DNA of 64,000 bases from Opitutaceae bacterium EW11 (GTDB taxonomy: Bacteria > Verrucomicrobiota > Verrucomicrobiia > Opitutales > Opitutaceae): positions 919,501-983,500 of the forward strand of contig QAYY01000001.1 in assembly GCA_003054665.1 (NCBI GenBank). Direction: 5' to 3'. The notes beneath the pieces were generated by a model that saw only the letters and a program-made list of their open reading frames with translations, was not told where the DNA came from and did not search any database. Shown piece by piece: positions 1 through 9,200 of this stretch (its first letter is position 1; the number at the start of each line of letters is the position of its first letter). The position numbers and the translations under genes are program-made.

Positions 1-2251
1 CGGCTTCGAGGTACCAATCGATATCCACCACACCGGCGGTCCGCTCCATCACGGCGCGAACCTCTTTGGCGAGGCCGATCCGCTGCTCCGGCGTCGGCGC
101 GTAGATTTCCGCGACGAGCGTCTGCAGCACGGGCGGTCCCGGCGGAACCTCGGCCACGGCGACAGCGGCACCGTAGCGCTTGGCGATCTCCGCCAGGCGC
201 GGGCGAACGCGCTTGGCGATCGCGTGGCTCTGGTCGGAGCGCTCGCCCTTGCCGACGAGGTTCACCTGGATATCCGCGACGTTCGGGCCACGGCGCATGA
301 AGTAGTGGCGGACGAGTCCGTTGAAATTGAACGGCGACGCCGTCCCCGCGTAGATCTGGAAGTCGCGCACCTCCGGCTCGCGCTGAATCGCGGCCGCCAT
401 CTCCTGCGCGATGCGGGTCGTCTGCTCCAGCGTCGTACCCTCGTCGGTGTTCAGGATGATCTGGAACTCCGATTTGTTGTCGAAAGGCAGCATCTTCACC
501 TTCACGGCGCCGACGCCCACCAGCGCCACGGCGGCGAGCAGCAGCACGACGATCGTGACGAGAAAGCCCCAGCGCCAGCCGGCGTGATCGAGCAGCGGAT
601 CCATCACCCGGTGGTAGAGGCGCGTCGACCAGTCCTTCGGCGCGTGGTCGTGTTCGAAGGCCAGGGCGGAGCGTTCCGCCTCGGGCAGTTTCTCCTCGCA
701 GACAAAGCGGCGGCGAAGGACACGGATCGCGGCCCAGGGAGTGACGGTGAAAGCGATGAAGAGCGAAAACAGCATCGCCGCGGTGGAGCCGATCGGGATC
801 GGCCGCATGTACGGCCCCATCAGGCCGCCGACGAACGCCATCGGCAGGATGGCCGCAATCACCGCCCAGGTCGCGAGAATCGTCGGATTGCCCACCTCGT
901 CGACCGCATCGAGCGCGACCTGCGAGAGCGACTTCTTCCGCGACTCCGGCAGGCGCACGTGGCGGACGATGTTCTCCACCACCACGATCGCGTCGTCCAC
1001 CAGGATGCCGATGGAAAAGATCAGCGCGAAGAGCGTGATGCGGTTGAGCGTGTATCCGTACAGGTAAAACACGAGGAGCGTGAGCGCCAGGGTCGACGGG
1101 ATCGCGAGCAGCACGACCAGCGACTCGCGCCAGCCGAGGAAGACCAGGATGAGCAGCGCGACGCCGAAAACGGCGATGCCCATGTGGAGCAGGAGTTCGT
1201 TGCTCTTCTCGGCCGCGGTGTGGCCGTAGTCGCGGGTGACCGCGACGTCGACGTCGGCCGGCAGCAGCGTGCCGCGGAGCGTCTGCACCTTGGCGAGGAC
1301 GGAGTTCACCACGTCGACGGCGTTCGCACCCGGGCGCTTCGCCACGCTGAGCGTCACGGCGGCCTCGAGCGGCCCGCCCTCCGCTGAAGCGCCGTGGCCG
1401 TGCAGCACGTAGTTCGCGGGCTCCTCCGCGGCATCGACGACGCGGGCGACGTCCCGCAGGTAAACCGGACGGTCCTGAAACACGCCGACCACCACCGAGC
1501 CCACGTCTGCGGCGTCGCGAAGGAAGGAGCCGACATCGAGCAACACCTCGCGATTGGCGAAGGGACGCGAACCGGCCTGCGCCTGGCGATTGGCCTGCTG
1601 CAGGGCCGGGACCAGCTGCGTCGCGGAGAGACCGCGGCTTGCCAGCGCGGCCGGATCGAGCTGCACGCGCACCGCGCGGCGCACGCCGCCGATCAGCGTC
1701 GTCTCGGCGACCTGCGGGATCGACTTCACCGCGTCGTCCACCTGGGCGCCGAGGCGGCGGAGCGTGAGATGATCCTGCGTCCTGCTGTGCAGGGTGAGCG
1801 CGAGGATCGGCACGTCGTCGATCGTGCGCGGTTTCACCAGCGGCATGCCGACGCCCGTCGGAATGCGGTCGAAATTAGTCGCGAGCTTCTGGTTGAGGCG
1901 CACGAGCGCGGCCTCGATGTCCGTACCCACCTTGAAGCGCACGATCACCAGGGACGATCCGGGGGTCGACGTGGAGTAGAGGTATTCCACGCCGGAGATC
2001 TCCCAGAGAAGCTTCTCCATCGGGCGCGTGACCCGGTTCTCCACCTCGGCCGCGCCGGCCCCCGGCATGCCGACGATCACGTCGACCATCGGGACCTTGA
2101 TCTGTGGCTCCTCCTCGCGCGGCAGCATCAACACGGCGAATACGCCGAGGAGGATCGAGGCGATGACCGCGATCGGGGTGAGCTTCGAATCGATGAAGAA
2201 AGCCGCAAGCCGCCCCGCGAAGCCGTAGCGCTTCTCCGTTTCGCCGCTCAT
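1..2251 (-). CDS. RND efflux permease, C-terminal part beyond window
   Basis: Inner-membrane pump of the AcrB/HAE1-like RND superfamily, which uses the proton gradient to drive substrate out through an adaptor and an outer-membrane channel. An uninterrupted reverse-strand frame runs from ATG at 2251 to the left edge (750 codons; full members are about 1,030-1,050 residues). After a cytoplasmic start ([20 protein letters not shown]) comes TM1, then the periplasmic porter region. Near residues 410-425 is the RND TM4 signature DDAIVVVEN, whose acidic pair carries protons. The ATG overlaps the adaptor stop by four bases (ATGA), so the two are translationally coupled. The last visible residues are in the second porter half, and the final membrane segments are missing. 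Substrate cannot be read from sequence: the ArsR regulator hints at metal, thiol or oxidant stress, but the permease looks more like a drug/solvent pump than a CusA-type metal pump. Confidence 0.9.
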   Translation of the reverse strand, partial: MSGETEKRYGFAGRLAAFFIDSKLTPIAVIASILLGVFAVLMLPREEEPQIKVPMVDVIVGMPGAGAAEVENRVTRPMEKLLWEISGVEYLYSTSTPGSSLVIVRFKVGTDIEAALVRLNQKLATNFDRIPTGVGMPLVKPRTIDDVPILALTLHSRTQDHLTLRRLGAQVDDAVKSIPQVAETTLIGGVRRAVRVQLDPAALASRGLSATQLVPALQQANRQAQAGSRPFANREVLLDVGSFLRDAADVGSVVVGVFQDRPVYLRDVARVVDAAEEPANYVLHGHGASAEGGPLEAAVTLSVAKRPGANAVDVVNSVLAKVQTLRGTLLPADVDVAVTRDYGHTAAEKSNELLLHMGIAVFGVALLILVFLGWRESLVVLLAIPSTLALTLLVFYLYGYTLNRITLFALIFSIGILVDDAIVVVENIVRHVRLPESRKKSLSQVALDAVDEVGNPTILATWAVIAAILPMAFVGGLMGPYMRPIPIGSTAAMLFSLFIAFTVTPWAAIRVLRRRFVCEEKLPEAERSALAFEHDHAPKDWSTRLYHRVMDPLLDHAGWRWGFLVTIVVLLLAAVALVGVGAVKVKMLPFDNKSEFQIILNTDEGTTLEQTTRIAQEMAAAIQREPEVRDFQIYAGTASPFNFNGLVRHYFMRRGPNVADIQVNLVGKGERSDQSHAIAKRVRPRLAEIAKRYGAAVAVAEVPPGPPVLQTLVAEIYAPTPEQRIGLAKEVRAVMERTAGVVDIDWYLEA

Positions 2252-3261
2252 GGCTGCACCTCCAGCGGCTGGCCGTCGCGCAGGGTCGCCGGCGGCGAGA
2301 GCACCACCTTCTCGCCCGCGTCGAGGCCGGAGAGAATCTGGACCGAGTCGCCCGCGCGGGCGCCGGTCTTCACCAGCCGGAGGCGGGCCTTGCCGTCCGT
2401 CACCGCAAACACGCGCTCCATCTGGCCGAACAAGCTGACCGCCGAAGCCGGAGCGACGAGCGTGCGCCCTTCTCCGGCCGGCCAGAGAGCGCGAACGAAC
2501 TGGCCGGAGCGGAGTGCCGCATCGGCCGGAAGATCGATTTTCGCGAGGCGCGTGCGGGTCTGCGGATCCGCCGCGGGCGAATACTCCGCCACGGAGCCCT
2601 TCACCACCTTGGCCCCGGATTCGACGAAGACGGCGTCGCCGGGCGCGAGCGCGGGCAGCGATTCCGGCACCTGCACCTCGGCGCGAAGCCTGTCCTCGCC
2701 CTCGATGGAAAAGAGCGGCGTGCCCGGAGCGGCGAGATCGCCGGCGTTGACGAACTTGCGGACGACGACGCCGGAAAACGGCGCCTTCACGTCCGTGTAT
2801 CCAAGCATCGACTTCGCCTCTAGCAGCCCTGCCTCGGCGATGCGGCGGCGCTCGTCGAGCGAGTGCACGGTGTCCGCGGTCGAGGCCCCCTTCGCCTCGA
2901 ACGCAGCCTCGCGGTCGTAATCGCGCTGCGCCTGGCTGAGCGCGGCCTGAGCCTGGTCGACCCGGGCGGCGATTTCCGCGGCGGAGAGTTTCACCAGAAG
3001 ATCGCCGGCCTGGACGCGCTGCCCGACGGCGAAGTCGGCCGACGCGACCGACGCGAGCAGTTTGGCCGCAACCGTGGCGCGGGCCTGCGGGACGACCGTG
3101 CCGGAGACGACCTGCGTGAGCGGCGTGCCGGACTGCTCGACGGCGGCCGCGCGCACCGCCACGCGGGGCAGATCGGCATCCGGCGCGATGCCGCCGTGAC
3201 GACCGCAACCGGCCAGAACGAGGGCGGCGAGAACCAGGATGGAGAGCGAGGGCTTGGTCAT
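2248..3261 (-). CDS. RND efflux periplasmic adaptor, HlyD/MFP lipoprotein
   Basis: Membrane fusion protein joining the inner-membrane pump to the TolC-like channel. 337 residues, normal for the family. The N-terminus is a lipoprotein signal ([16 protein letters not shown]) with the lipobox Cys near residue 19, so it is probably anchored to a periplasmic membrane face. A biotinyl-lipoyl-like half ([24 protein letters not shown]) is followed by a coiled-coil hairpin (about residues 95-145), the second lipoyl half and a beta-barrel ([20 protein letters not shown]). It sits 16 bp after the channel gene and overlaps the permease start by four bases. Confidence 0.9.
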   Translation of the reverse strand: MTKPSLSILVLAALVLAGCGRHGGIAPDADLPRVAVRAAAVEQSGTPLTQVVSGTVVPQARATVAAKLLASVASADFAVGQRVQAGDLLVKLSAAEIAARVDQAQAALSQAQRDYDREAAFEAKGASTADTVHSLDERRRIAEAGLLEAKSMLGYTDVKAPFSGVVVRKFVNAGDLAAPGTPLFSIEGEDRLRAEVQVPESLPALAPGDAVFVESGAKVVKGSVAEYSPAADPQTRTRLAKIDLPADAALRSGQFVRALWPAGEGRTLVAPASAVSLFGQMERVFAVTDGKARLRLVKTGARAGDSVQILSGLDAGEKVVLSPPATLRDGQPLEVQP

Positions 3262-3277
3262 GGGACGAAACGGAGGT

Positions 3278-4600
3278 TTAGGGAAAAACGGGAAGGCCCG
3301 CGGCGCGGCGGAGTTCGGCGACGGCGACGCGCTCGGAGGCGAGATTGGCGGAGCGGCGCATGCGCGCCTCGGCGAGCCGGGTTTCCACCCCGATCAGCTC
3401 GGCGGAAAGCAGCGATCCGGCGGAAAAGCGCTCTCGGCTGAGCCGTGCGCTCTCCTCGGCCTGCGCGACCTCCTGCCGGGAGACGTCGAGCTGCGCGCGG
3501 ACGAGTTCGTACTTGAGCCGCGCCTGCTCGAGTTCGAGCGCGAGGCCGAGCTGGAGCTTGCGAAGACTCTCCCGCGCCACGGCGACCTCGGCCTCCGCGC
3601 TGCGGATGCGGCTTCGCGTCTCGCGACCGTCGAAGACCGGCATTTCAGCGGAAACGCCCGCGGTCCAGCTGTCGCCGCTGCCGTTGCGCCGCCAGCCCTG
3701 ATCCGTCTGGACGTTGGCAAAGGCTCCGACGCTCGGGAGCCGGGCTCCGCGGGCCGCGCGGGCCAAACGTTCCGCGGTCTCCACCCGCCGCTGCATCGCG
3801 GCGTATTCCGGGCGTTGGGTCGGTTGAAGAGATTCCGGCGCGACCAGGCGGTCCGAGGTCTTGTCGCTGGCCGCGAGCGCGACCAGCGCGTCCGGCTTCA
3901 GTCCGAGCAGGAAGGCGAACTGGCGTTCCGCCAGGCGCTGCTGGTGCCGGGCGGCGAGGAGTTGCTGGTTCGTGCGCGAGCGCTGCACCTCGAGGTTGAG
4001 CCGCTCGGAGCGGAGCAACTGGCCGGCCTGTTCGCGGAGGACGCCGATGCGCAGATTCTCGTCGTAGCTCGCGAGCGCCGACTCGAGCGCCGCGACCGCA
4101 TCGGCGGCCTGACGAATGCCGAAATAGGCGCGGGCCACCTCGACCACCAGATCGCTGAGCACGGCATCGCGGGAAAGCGACGCGGCCTGCGCCGAGGCGG
4201 CGGCAGCGGCCTTTCCGGCGGTGATGCGCCCTCCGGTGTAGAGAGCGTAGCGCGCGTAGAGCCCGGCGGTGAACGAGTCGATTTGGCCGGGCGAGTTGAA
4301 GTCGATGGAGTTGTCGAACGTTCCCTGACTCAGGATCGCCCCGAACGCCTGCATCGGATTGTTCGTCTGGTAATAAGTGGCCCGCAGGTCCACCCGCGGC
4401 AGACCCGCGGAACCGGCCTCCTCCTGGGCCGCGCGGGCCGCCGAGACCCGGGCTTGCGCGATGAGCGCGTCGGGGTTGGCCGCCCGTGCCTGCGCCACGG
4501 CGGCTTCGAGCGTCCAGGCTCCGCCGATCGGCTGTTCCTGGGCGGAGAGAAGCGCCGGACCGGCGAACGAGACCAGAAGGAGGGCGAGTATGCGGTTCAT
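3278..4600 (-). CDS. TolC-family outer-membrane efflux channel
   Basis: Outer-membrane exit duct for the tripartite pump. The ATG at 4600 gives a clear signal peptide (MNRILALLLVSFAGPALLSA) and 440 residues, normal for TolC/OprM-type proteins; the frame stays open upstream but encodes no plausible protein there. Two repeats of the OEP domain are visible: an N-terminal ANPDALIAQARVSAARAAQEEAG helix typical of the family, then long amphipathic helices rich in Ala, Arg and Glu separated by strand segments (RVDLRATYYQT, VGAFANVQTDQGW). There is no lipobox Cys, so it is TolC-like and not an acylated OprM-like channel. Confidence 0.88.
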   Translation of the reverse strand: MNRILALLLVSFAGPALLSAQEQPIGGAWTLEAAVAQARAANPDALIAQARVSAARAAQEEAGSAGLPRVDLRATYYQTNNPMQAFGAILSQGTFDNSIDFNSPGQIDSFTAGLYARYALYTGGRITAGKAAAAASAQAASLSRDAVLSDLVVEVARAYFGIRQAADAVAALESALASYDENLRIGVLREQAGQLLRSERLNLEVQRSRTNQQLLAARHQQRLAERQFAFLLGLKPDALVALAASDKTSDRLVAPESLQPTQRPEYAAMQRRVETAERLARAARGARLPSVGAFANVQTDQGWRRNGSGDSWTAGVSAEMPVFDGRETRSRIRSAEAEVAVARESLRKLQLGLALELEQARLKYELVRAQLDVSRQEVAQAEESARLSRERFSAGSLLSAELIGVETRLAEARMRRSANLASERVAVAELRRAAGLPVFP

Positions 4601-4647
4601 GGATGCGGCAAAGCGGGGCTTGAAGGGAGGGGCCGACGGACGGCGTT

Positions 4648-4833
4648 TCAGCCGGAGGAGCGTCCGGTGAGGGCGAAGAGCAGCCCGATCGAGGCGCCGT
4701 AGAGCGCACCGCGCCACCAGGTCGACGTGAGCGGGCAGGTGCCGGAGGAGCATTGCCCGAAATAGCCGACCAGGGCGCCGAGCGCCGCGCCCAGCAGGAT
4801 GCTTCCGGCGAACTTGAGAACCGCCGGGCTCAT
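4648..4833 (-). CDS. Small membrane protein, DUF6132-like
   Basis: 61 residues with two predicted membrane segments (about residues 7-26 and 41-56) and a CSSGTCPLTSTWW loop between them. This Cys-x4-Cys loop with a following Thr/Trp pattern is the look of DUF6132 proteins, found beside DUF2892 proteins, ArsR regulators and sulfur- or metal-related genes. Function unknown; the paired Cys could bind a metal or undergo thiol chemistry (inference). The start overlaps the stop of the DUF2892 gene by four bases and the channel gene follows 47 bp later, so all five genes read as one operon. Confidence 0.75.
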   Translation of the reverse strand: MSPAVLKFAGSILLGAALGALVGYFGQCSSGTCPLTSTWWRGALYGASIGLLFALTGRSSG

Positions 4834-5087
4834 CGGGCGGCGTGCTCCCTGGCGCTCGGCGATGCCGGCTCGTCGGCGCAACCGCAGCCACAGCCGCCCG
4901 CTTTCACCCAGCCGAGCTTGCGCGCCAGGATCTCCGGCAGGCAGAAACCGGTGAAGGCGGACTGGATGAGGTTGAGCCCGACAAAACAGGTGAGGAGCAG
5001 CCACCAGGGGCTGACAAAGTGGGCCAAAGCCACACTGATGAGGACCATCGTACCGGCCAGAACACGGATGAACGTATCGGATTTCAT
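4830..5087 (-). CDS. DUF2892 (YgaP-type) membrane protein with Cys-rich tail
   Basis: 85 residues. The first 60 match the DUF2892 membrane domain, which in E. coli YgaP is fused to a rhodanese: an N-terminal RVLAGTMVLISVAL helix, then WWLLLTCFVGLNLIQSAFTGFCLPEILARKLGW with the family's FTGFCP-like turn. Downstream is a short tail, KAGGCGCGCADEP, with three Cys separated by single Gly residues, which looks made for metal or persulfide binding. It is the first gene of the reverse-strand operon and faces the ArsR gene. The rhodanese half of YgaP is absent. Confidence 0.85.
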   Translation of the reverse strand: MKSDTFIRVLAGTMVLISVALAHFVSPWWLLLTCFVGLNLIQSAFTGFCLPEILARKLGWVKAGGCGCGCADEPASPSAREHAAR

Positions 5088-5101
5088 AGTTGGGTGCCTA
5101 A

Positions 5102-5130
5102 TTGACTATATGCGCAATGACGCATGTAGT
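5102..5130 (+). promoter_or_regulatory. ArsR promoter with overlapping operator
   Basis: On the plus strand TTGACT (5102-5107) and TGTAGT (5125-5130) are separated by exactly 17 bp, a good sigma-70-type promoter for the ArsR gene. The spacer holds an imperfect inverted repeat, ATATGCG (5108-5114) and CGCATGT (5121-5127) around a 6-bp centre, the layout of many ArsR-family operators. A minus-strand TATAGT (5110-5105) overlaps the same site and could serve as the -10 of the efflux operon, although no good -35 stands at the right distance. One dimer bound here could block both directions. Confidence 0.6.
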
Positions 5131-5165
5131 TGCCCCACTGTCAAGCCCCTGTTTTCCTTCTGCCC

Positions 5166-5498
5166 GTGCGAAAAAAGACCCGCGCCCTTTCCGATGAAGC
5201 GCTGAGCCTCGTGGCCCGCCGCTTCGCCATCCTGTCCGAACCGATGCGCCTGCGGCTGCTGCACTCGCTGGTCAACGGGGAGAAGTCGGTGAACACCCTC
5301 GTGGAGTCCACCGGCGGAACCCAGGCCAACGTCTCGCGCCATCTGCAGACTCTGGCCGACGCCGGTCTGGTGAAGCGCAGAAAAGAAGGGCTCCAGGTCT
5401 TCTATTCCGTCGCGGATCCGAGCATCTTCGATCTCTGCGAGCTCGTCTGCGGCAGCCTGGAAAAGCAACTCGCGCAACGCGCGAGCATCTTCGGTTGA
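5166..5498 (+). CDS. ArsR/SmtB-family winged-helix repressor
   Basis: Small helix-turn-helix repressor, probably controlling the divergent efflux operon. The GTG at 5166 gives 110 residues (MRKKTRALSDEALSLVARRF). A TTG at 5130 is also in frame but would overlap the promoter -10, so it is rejected. The recognition helix region is TGGTQANVSRHLQTLADAGL (about residues 46-65), followed by the wing VKRRKEGLQVFYSV. There is no ELCVCDL-type arsenic site in the alpha3 helix. The only Cys pair is in the C-terminal helix, Cys91 and Cys95 (LCELVCG), seen in many ArsR proteins linked to sulfur or redox sensing. The ligand is unknown. Confidence 0.85.
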   Translation: MRKKTRALSDEALSLVARRFAILSEPMRLRLLHSLVNGEKSVNTLVESTGGTQANVSRHLQTLADAGLVKRRKEGLQVFYSVADPSIFDLCELVCGSLEKQLAQRASIFG

Positions 5499-5719
5499 GG
5501 TCGAGCCGGGCCGCGTCGCGGCTCGGAAGGCGCTGGAAGGCGTTTCCTTCAATCCGGGAGAGAAACCGCGTTGGCGAACGGGCGCCAGCAATCCGGGGAA
5601 TCATAAGGTCCCATGAAGGGCTCCTCCGAAAAAGGAGGGTGAATCGGCGGTCTTTACACGGCGGTCCGCCCTCGGTCAGCAGAGGCGCAACGGCGGTGGA
5701 TCGTTTCGGGCCCATCCCA

Positions 5720-5780
5720 CCGGCATCGGATTCCGATGCAGAGGCGCGGACGGCGCCGCGCCCTCCAACGTGGATTCGGG
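5720..5780 (+). repeat. Palindrome-centred dispersed repeat, copy 1
   Basis: About 60 bp that match 61217-61276 without gaps at roughly 80% identity. The left part is a perfect inverted repeat, GCATCGGA-T-TCCGATGC (8-bp arms, 1-nt centre); the right part includes the shared core CCGCGCCCTCCA. Both copies are intergenic. It is not a family I can name. Confidence 0.75.
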
Positions 5781-5904
5781 CCGGATCGTCAGCGCGCCAT
5801 CGCGGGTGCGAGATCGATGGCACGAGGCGAGGGATTGCTGGAAGGCGCGCCGCCGAGCCCGCCTGAACGGTGATGGGCGCCTGAATACAACGAACGGAGG
5901 AGGA

Positions 5905-6018
5905 ATGAAGCCGCTCGCTGCGATGTCGCCCGGCTTCGTCAAGCGAGTTGCTGCCGCTCGACGATCATCCCGAAGCGTTTCGGGCCGCGCACGTCCTGAG
6001 CCGGGAGCAGGCGGCTAA
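5905..6018 (+). CDS. Possible 37-residue small ORF
   Basis: ATG at 5905 preceded by GGAGGAGGA, one of the very few Shine-Dalgarno-like sequences in this window, though the spacing is short. The product would be a basic peptide (MKPLAAMSPGFVKRVAAARR then Arg/Ser/Gly-rich) with no recognisable domain. It could be a leader peptide, a real small protein or chance. Confidence 0.2.
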   Translation: MKPLAAMSPGFVKRVAAARRSSRSVSGRARPEPGAGG

Positions 6019-6094
6019 AAAAACAGCACGACCGAGCAAGCGTAGCTTTTTCCCCCACAAAGCCGCCGATCGCACCTGAGTACCGTCGTTCGAT

Positions 6095-6110
6095 TCTGTG
6101 AATACACAGA
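6095..6110. promoter_or_regulatory. Perfect 16-bp inverted repeat upstream of hybrid kinase
   Basis: TCTGTG-AATA-CACAGA, perfect arms in a locally A/T-rich stretch about 110 bp before the kinase GTG. Plausible regulator-binding site; the binding protein is unknown. Confidence 0.35.
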
Positions 6111-6217
6111 TTTTGCATTGAGCGGTCGCAGTTCCGCCGGCATCGTCCCACCGGATTCCGGAGAAAGAGGAGATCTCCGCGTCCAAGCCCCGCAACTATG
6201 CCCCGCACGTCCAGCGT

Positions 6218-9200
6218 GTGTCTGTTTCGCGGTTCCGCGCGTTTGGCGGAAGCCGCATCCACGAAAAACCTTCACTGCAGAGCCTCGTGCGTTTCGACGC
6301 CGTGGTGACCGAGACGAATCGAGCTTCCGGCCGGGCCCGTCCGCGCACCGTCGCCCTCATCGCGTTCCTGATCGCGACGGCGACGGCGGGGATCGTCGTC
6401 TGGCAATCCGAGGTGCGCAGGGTGCAGATCGAGCGCTCTCGATTGCAGCTGCGGGTCGTCGAGCGCGGGCATTTCCTCGAGGCGAGTCTCGAGCGGGCCC
6501 TGTCCGCCGCGCAGACGCTCGCCGTCTTGGTGGAGCACGCCGACGGCGCGATCCCGGATTTCAACGACGCGGCCAAACGCATTCTCGCGGATCACCCCGG
6601 CGCATCCGCCCTCGGACTCGCTCCCGGCGGAGTGATCACCCACGTCTACCCGCGAGCCGGAAACGAAGCCGCGATCGGATTCGATCTCTTTCACGATCCG
6701 ACCCAATCGAAGGAGGCGCTCCTCGCCCGCGATTCCGATACGTTGCGCCTCGCCGGACCGCTCCGACTGGTTCAGGGCGGGATGGGCGCGGTCGGCCGGG
6801 TGGCGGTGCGGGTCCCGGGCCCTGACGGGCAAAGGAATTTCTGGGGGCTGGCCTACGTCATCATCCGGTTCCCCGACGTCCTCGAACACGTTTTCGGCGA
6901 GTCTTTCCGCGCGCAGGGGTTCGGCTACCGACTCACTCGGCTTTCGGCAAACGGCAGCGAGCAGGAACTCCTCGGCGCGTCAGGCCCCGACTCGCTGCCG
7001 GAGCCCGTTCTCCACCGCGTCAACGTGCCCAATGGGCGCTGGCTCCTCGCCGTGGCTCCGGCAAACGGCTGGGGCGATCCCGCGGGTCTGGCGGTGAAAC
7101 TGGGGCTCGGGCTCCTTTTCAGCACGCTGGTGGCGCTGATCGCCCGGCTTGTCGCCCAGCTCCGCGCGCGGCAGGCCAATCTCGAGGCCCTGGTCGCGCA
7201 GCGCACCGCGGAGCTCGAGGCCAGCCATTCCGATCTCGAGCAGGCACAGGCGGTCGCCCACACAGGCAGCTGGGTGGCCGAGGAACCGGGTCCGGACGGC
7301 GAACCCGCGCACATGGCGTGGTCGACGGAGGCGTACCGGATTTTCGGCCTCACGCCGGGGGCGCCGGTTTCGTTCAACACGTTCGTTTCCTCCGCGCATC
7401 CCGAGGACAGAGGCCGCCTGGAGGGCCAACTCGCAAGGGCGCGCCAGGAGCCGACGCTCGACATCGAATTCCGCATCGTCTCCGGATCCTCGATACGCCA
7501 CGTCCGTTGCCGCGCCCAACGCGAAACCGGGCCCGACGGCGCCGTCGTCCGTATTCTCGGCACGCTGCAGGACGTGACCGAATCGCGGATCGCCCAGACA
7601 CGACTCCGAGAAAGCGAGGAGCGCCTGTCGCTCGCGATGGAGGGAAGCAGCGACGGGCACTGGGACGTGCAGCTCCCCGCGGGAACGACCTACCTCAGTC
7701 CGCGCTGCTGCGAAATCCTCGGCTACCAGCCCGACGAGCTCTCCCACGTCGCGCCTTTCTGGCGCCAACTCGTGCATCCGGAAGACGTCGGCCGCTCCGA
7801 GCAGGCGCTCCGGGAGTACATCGCCGGCGACGCGCAGCAATTCGACGTCGAGCAGCGCCTGCGCACCGCCGACGGGGGCTGGAAATGGATCCACGCCCGC
7901 GGCAAGGCGGTCTCGCGGGACGCCTCGGGCCGGCCGACTCGAATGGCGGGCACGTTCACCGACGTCAGCGAACAGCGGGCCATCCAGGAGGCGCTGCGCG
8001 AAAGCGAGAGCCGCTACCGCACCCTGATCGAAAGCGCCCCGGTCGCCGTGCTCGTGAACCGCGCGGACCGCGTCGTGCTGACCAACCGATCCTGTCTGGA
8101 TCTCTTCGGGGCGGATCGGCCCGAGGAGCTGCTCGGGCGCAGCGTGTTCGAGCTGTTCGATCCCGCGGATCACGATCGGATTCGCGCGCGCGTCGCCACC
8201 ATGCGGGAGACGGGCCAGCCGGCTCCGGTCGTCGAGGAGCGGATACGCCGGCTCGACGGGACGCTCGTCGAAGTGGCGGTGAGCGCCGCGCCGTTCGTCT
8301 ACCAGGGCGTGAAGGCGATTCACGTCGTGCTCACCGACCTCAGCGCGCGAAAGCGGAGCGAGGCGGCGCTGAAGGCCAGCGAGGGGCGTTTCCAACGGTT
8401 GTTGCACGGCGTGTCCACCATCGCGGTCCAGGGTTACCGGGCCGACGGCACGATCCACTACTGGAATCGCGCGAGCGAACTTCTCTACGGATACACCGCC
8501 GCGGAGGCGGTGGGCAAAAACCTGCTCGAGCTCATCATTCCGCCGGATTTGCGGGAAAAGTCCGCGCAAACGATCCGGCAGATGGTGGAGACCCGGCATC
8601 CCGCGCCCGCCGAGGAACTCTCGCTTGTCCGCCGCGGCGGGGCCCGCGTCGACGTGTTTTCGAGTCATGCGGTGATCGATGTCCCCGGCCAGGATCCGGA
8701 GCTGTTCTGCATCGACGTGGACCTCACCCAGCGAAAACGGACGGAGCAGGCCCTGCGGCAGAGCGAGGAAATGTTCTCCAGGATGTTCCAGGGATCGCCC
8801 GCCATGATGGCGTTGAGCACCATCGAGGATGGCACGCTCCTGGAAGTGAACGAACGTTTCCTCCAGAATTCGGGTTTCACCCGGGAGGAGATCCTCGGAC
8901 GCACTTCCATCGAGGCCGGCTGGGTGAAAGAGGATCAGCGCCGGGTCCTGGCGGACCGCATCAAGACCGAAGGCCGGATCAAGGATGCCGACGCCGTCAT
9001 GTACCGGAAAGACGGCCAGCCCATTCACGTCCTCTACTCCGGCGAACTCGTTTCCATCGGCGGTCGCCCGCTCCTCCTCTCGTCCTGGGTCGACGTGACG
9101 GATCGTCGACGCGTGGAGGAACAGCTCCGGCTGCAGGGCAGCGCCCTGGAGGCGGCGGCCAACGCCATCGTCATCACCGACAGCGAGGGGCGGATGACCT

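Larger units (their letters stand above)
5499..6217. other. 719-bp intergenic region
   Basis: No convincing conserved gene lies between the ArsR stop and the hybrid kinase. It holds one copy of a dispersed palindromic repeat (5720-5780), a small hairpin CCTCC/GGAGG near 5621-5638, a possible 37-codon ORF (5905-6018) and a perfect 6+6 palindrome (6095-6110). The last 150 bp are noticeably richer in A and T than the surroundings, consistent with a promoter for the kinase. Confidence 0.5.

Noticed and set aside
224-1387. Long plus-strand open frame
   Set aside because: It is the shadow of the RND permease on the other strand: His/Arg/Asp-rich composition without any fold, and the reverse frame carries RND signatures.
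5139-5144. Minus-strand TTGACA as -35 for the efflux operon
   Set aside because: It is 28 bp from the TATAGT -10, far outside the usual spacing.
5130-5165. TTG start of the ArsR gene
   Set aside because: It lies on the -10 box and would leave no leader; GTG at 5166 fits the family.
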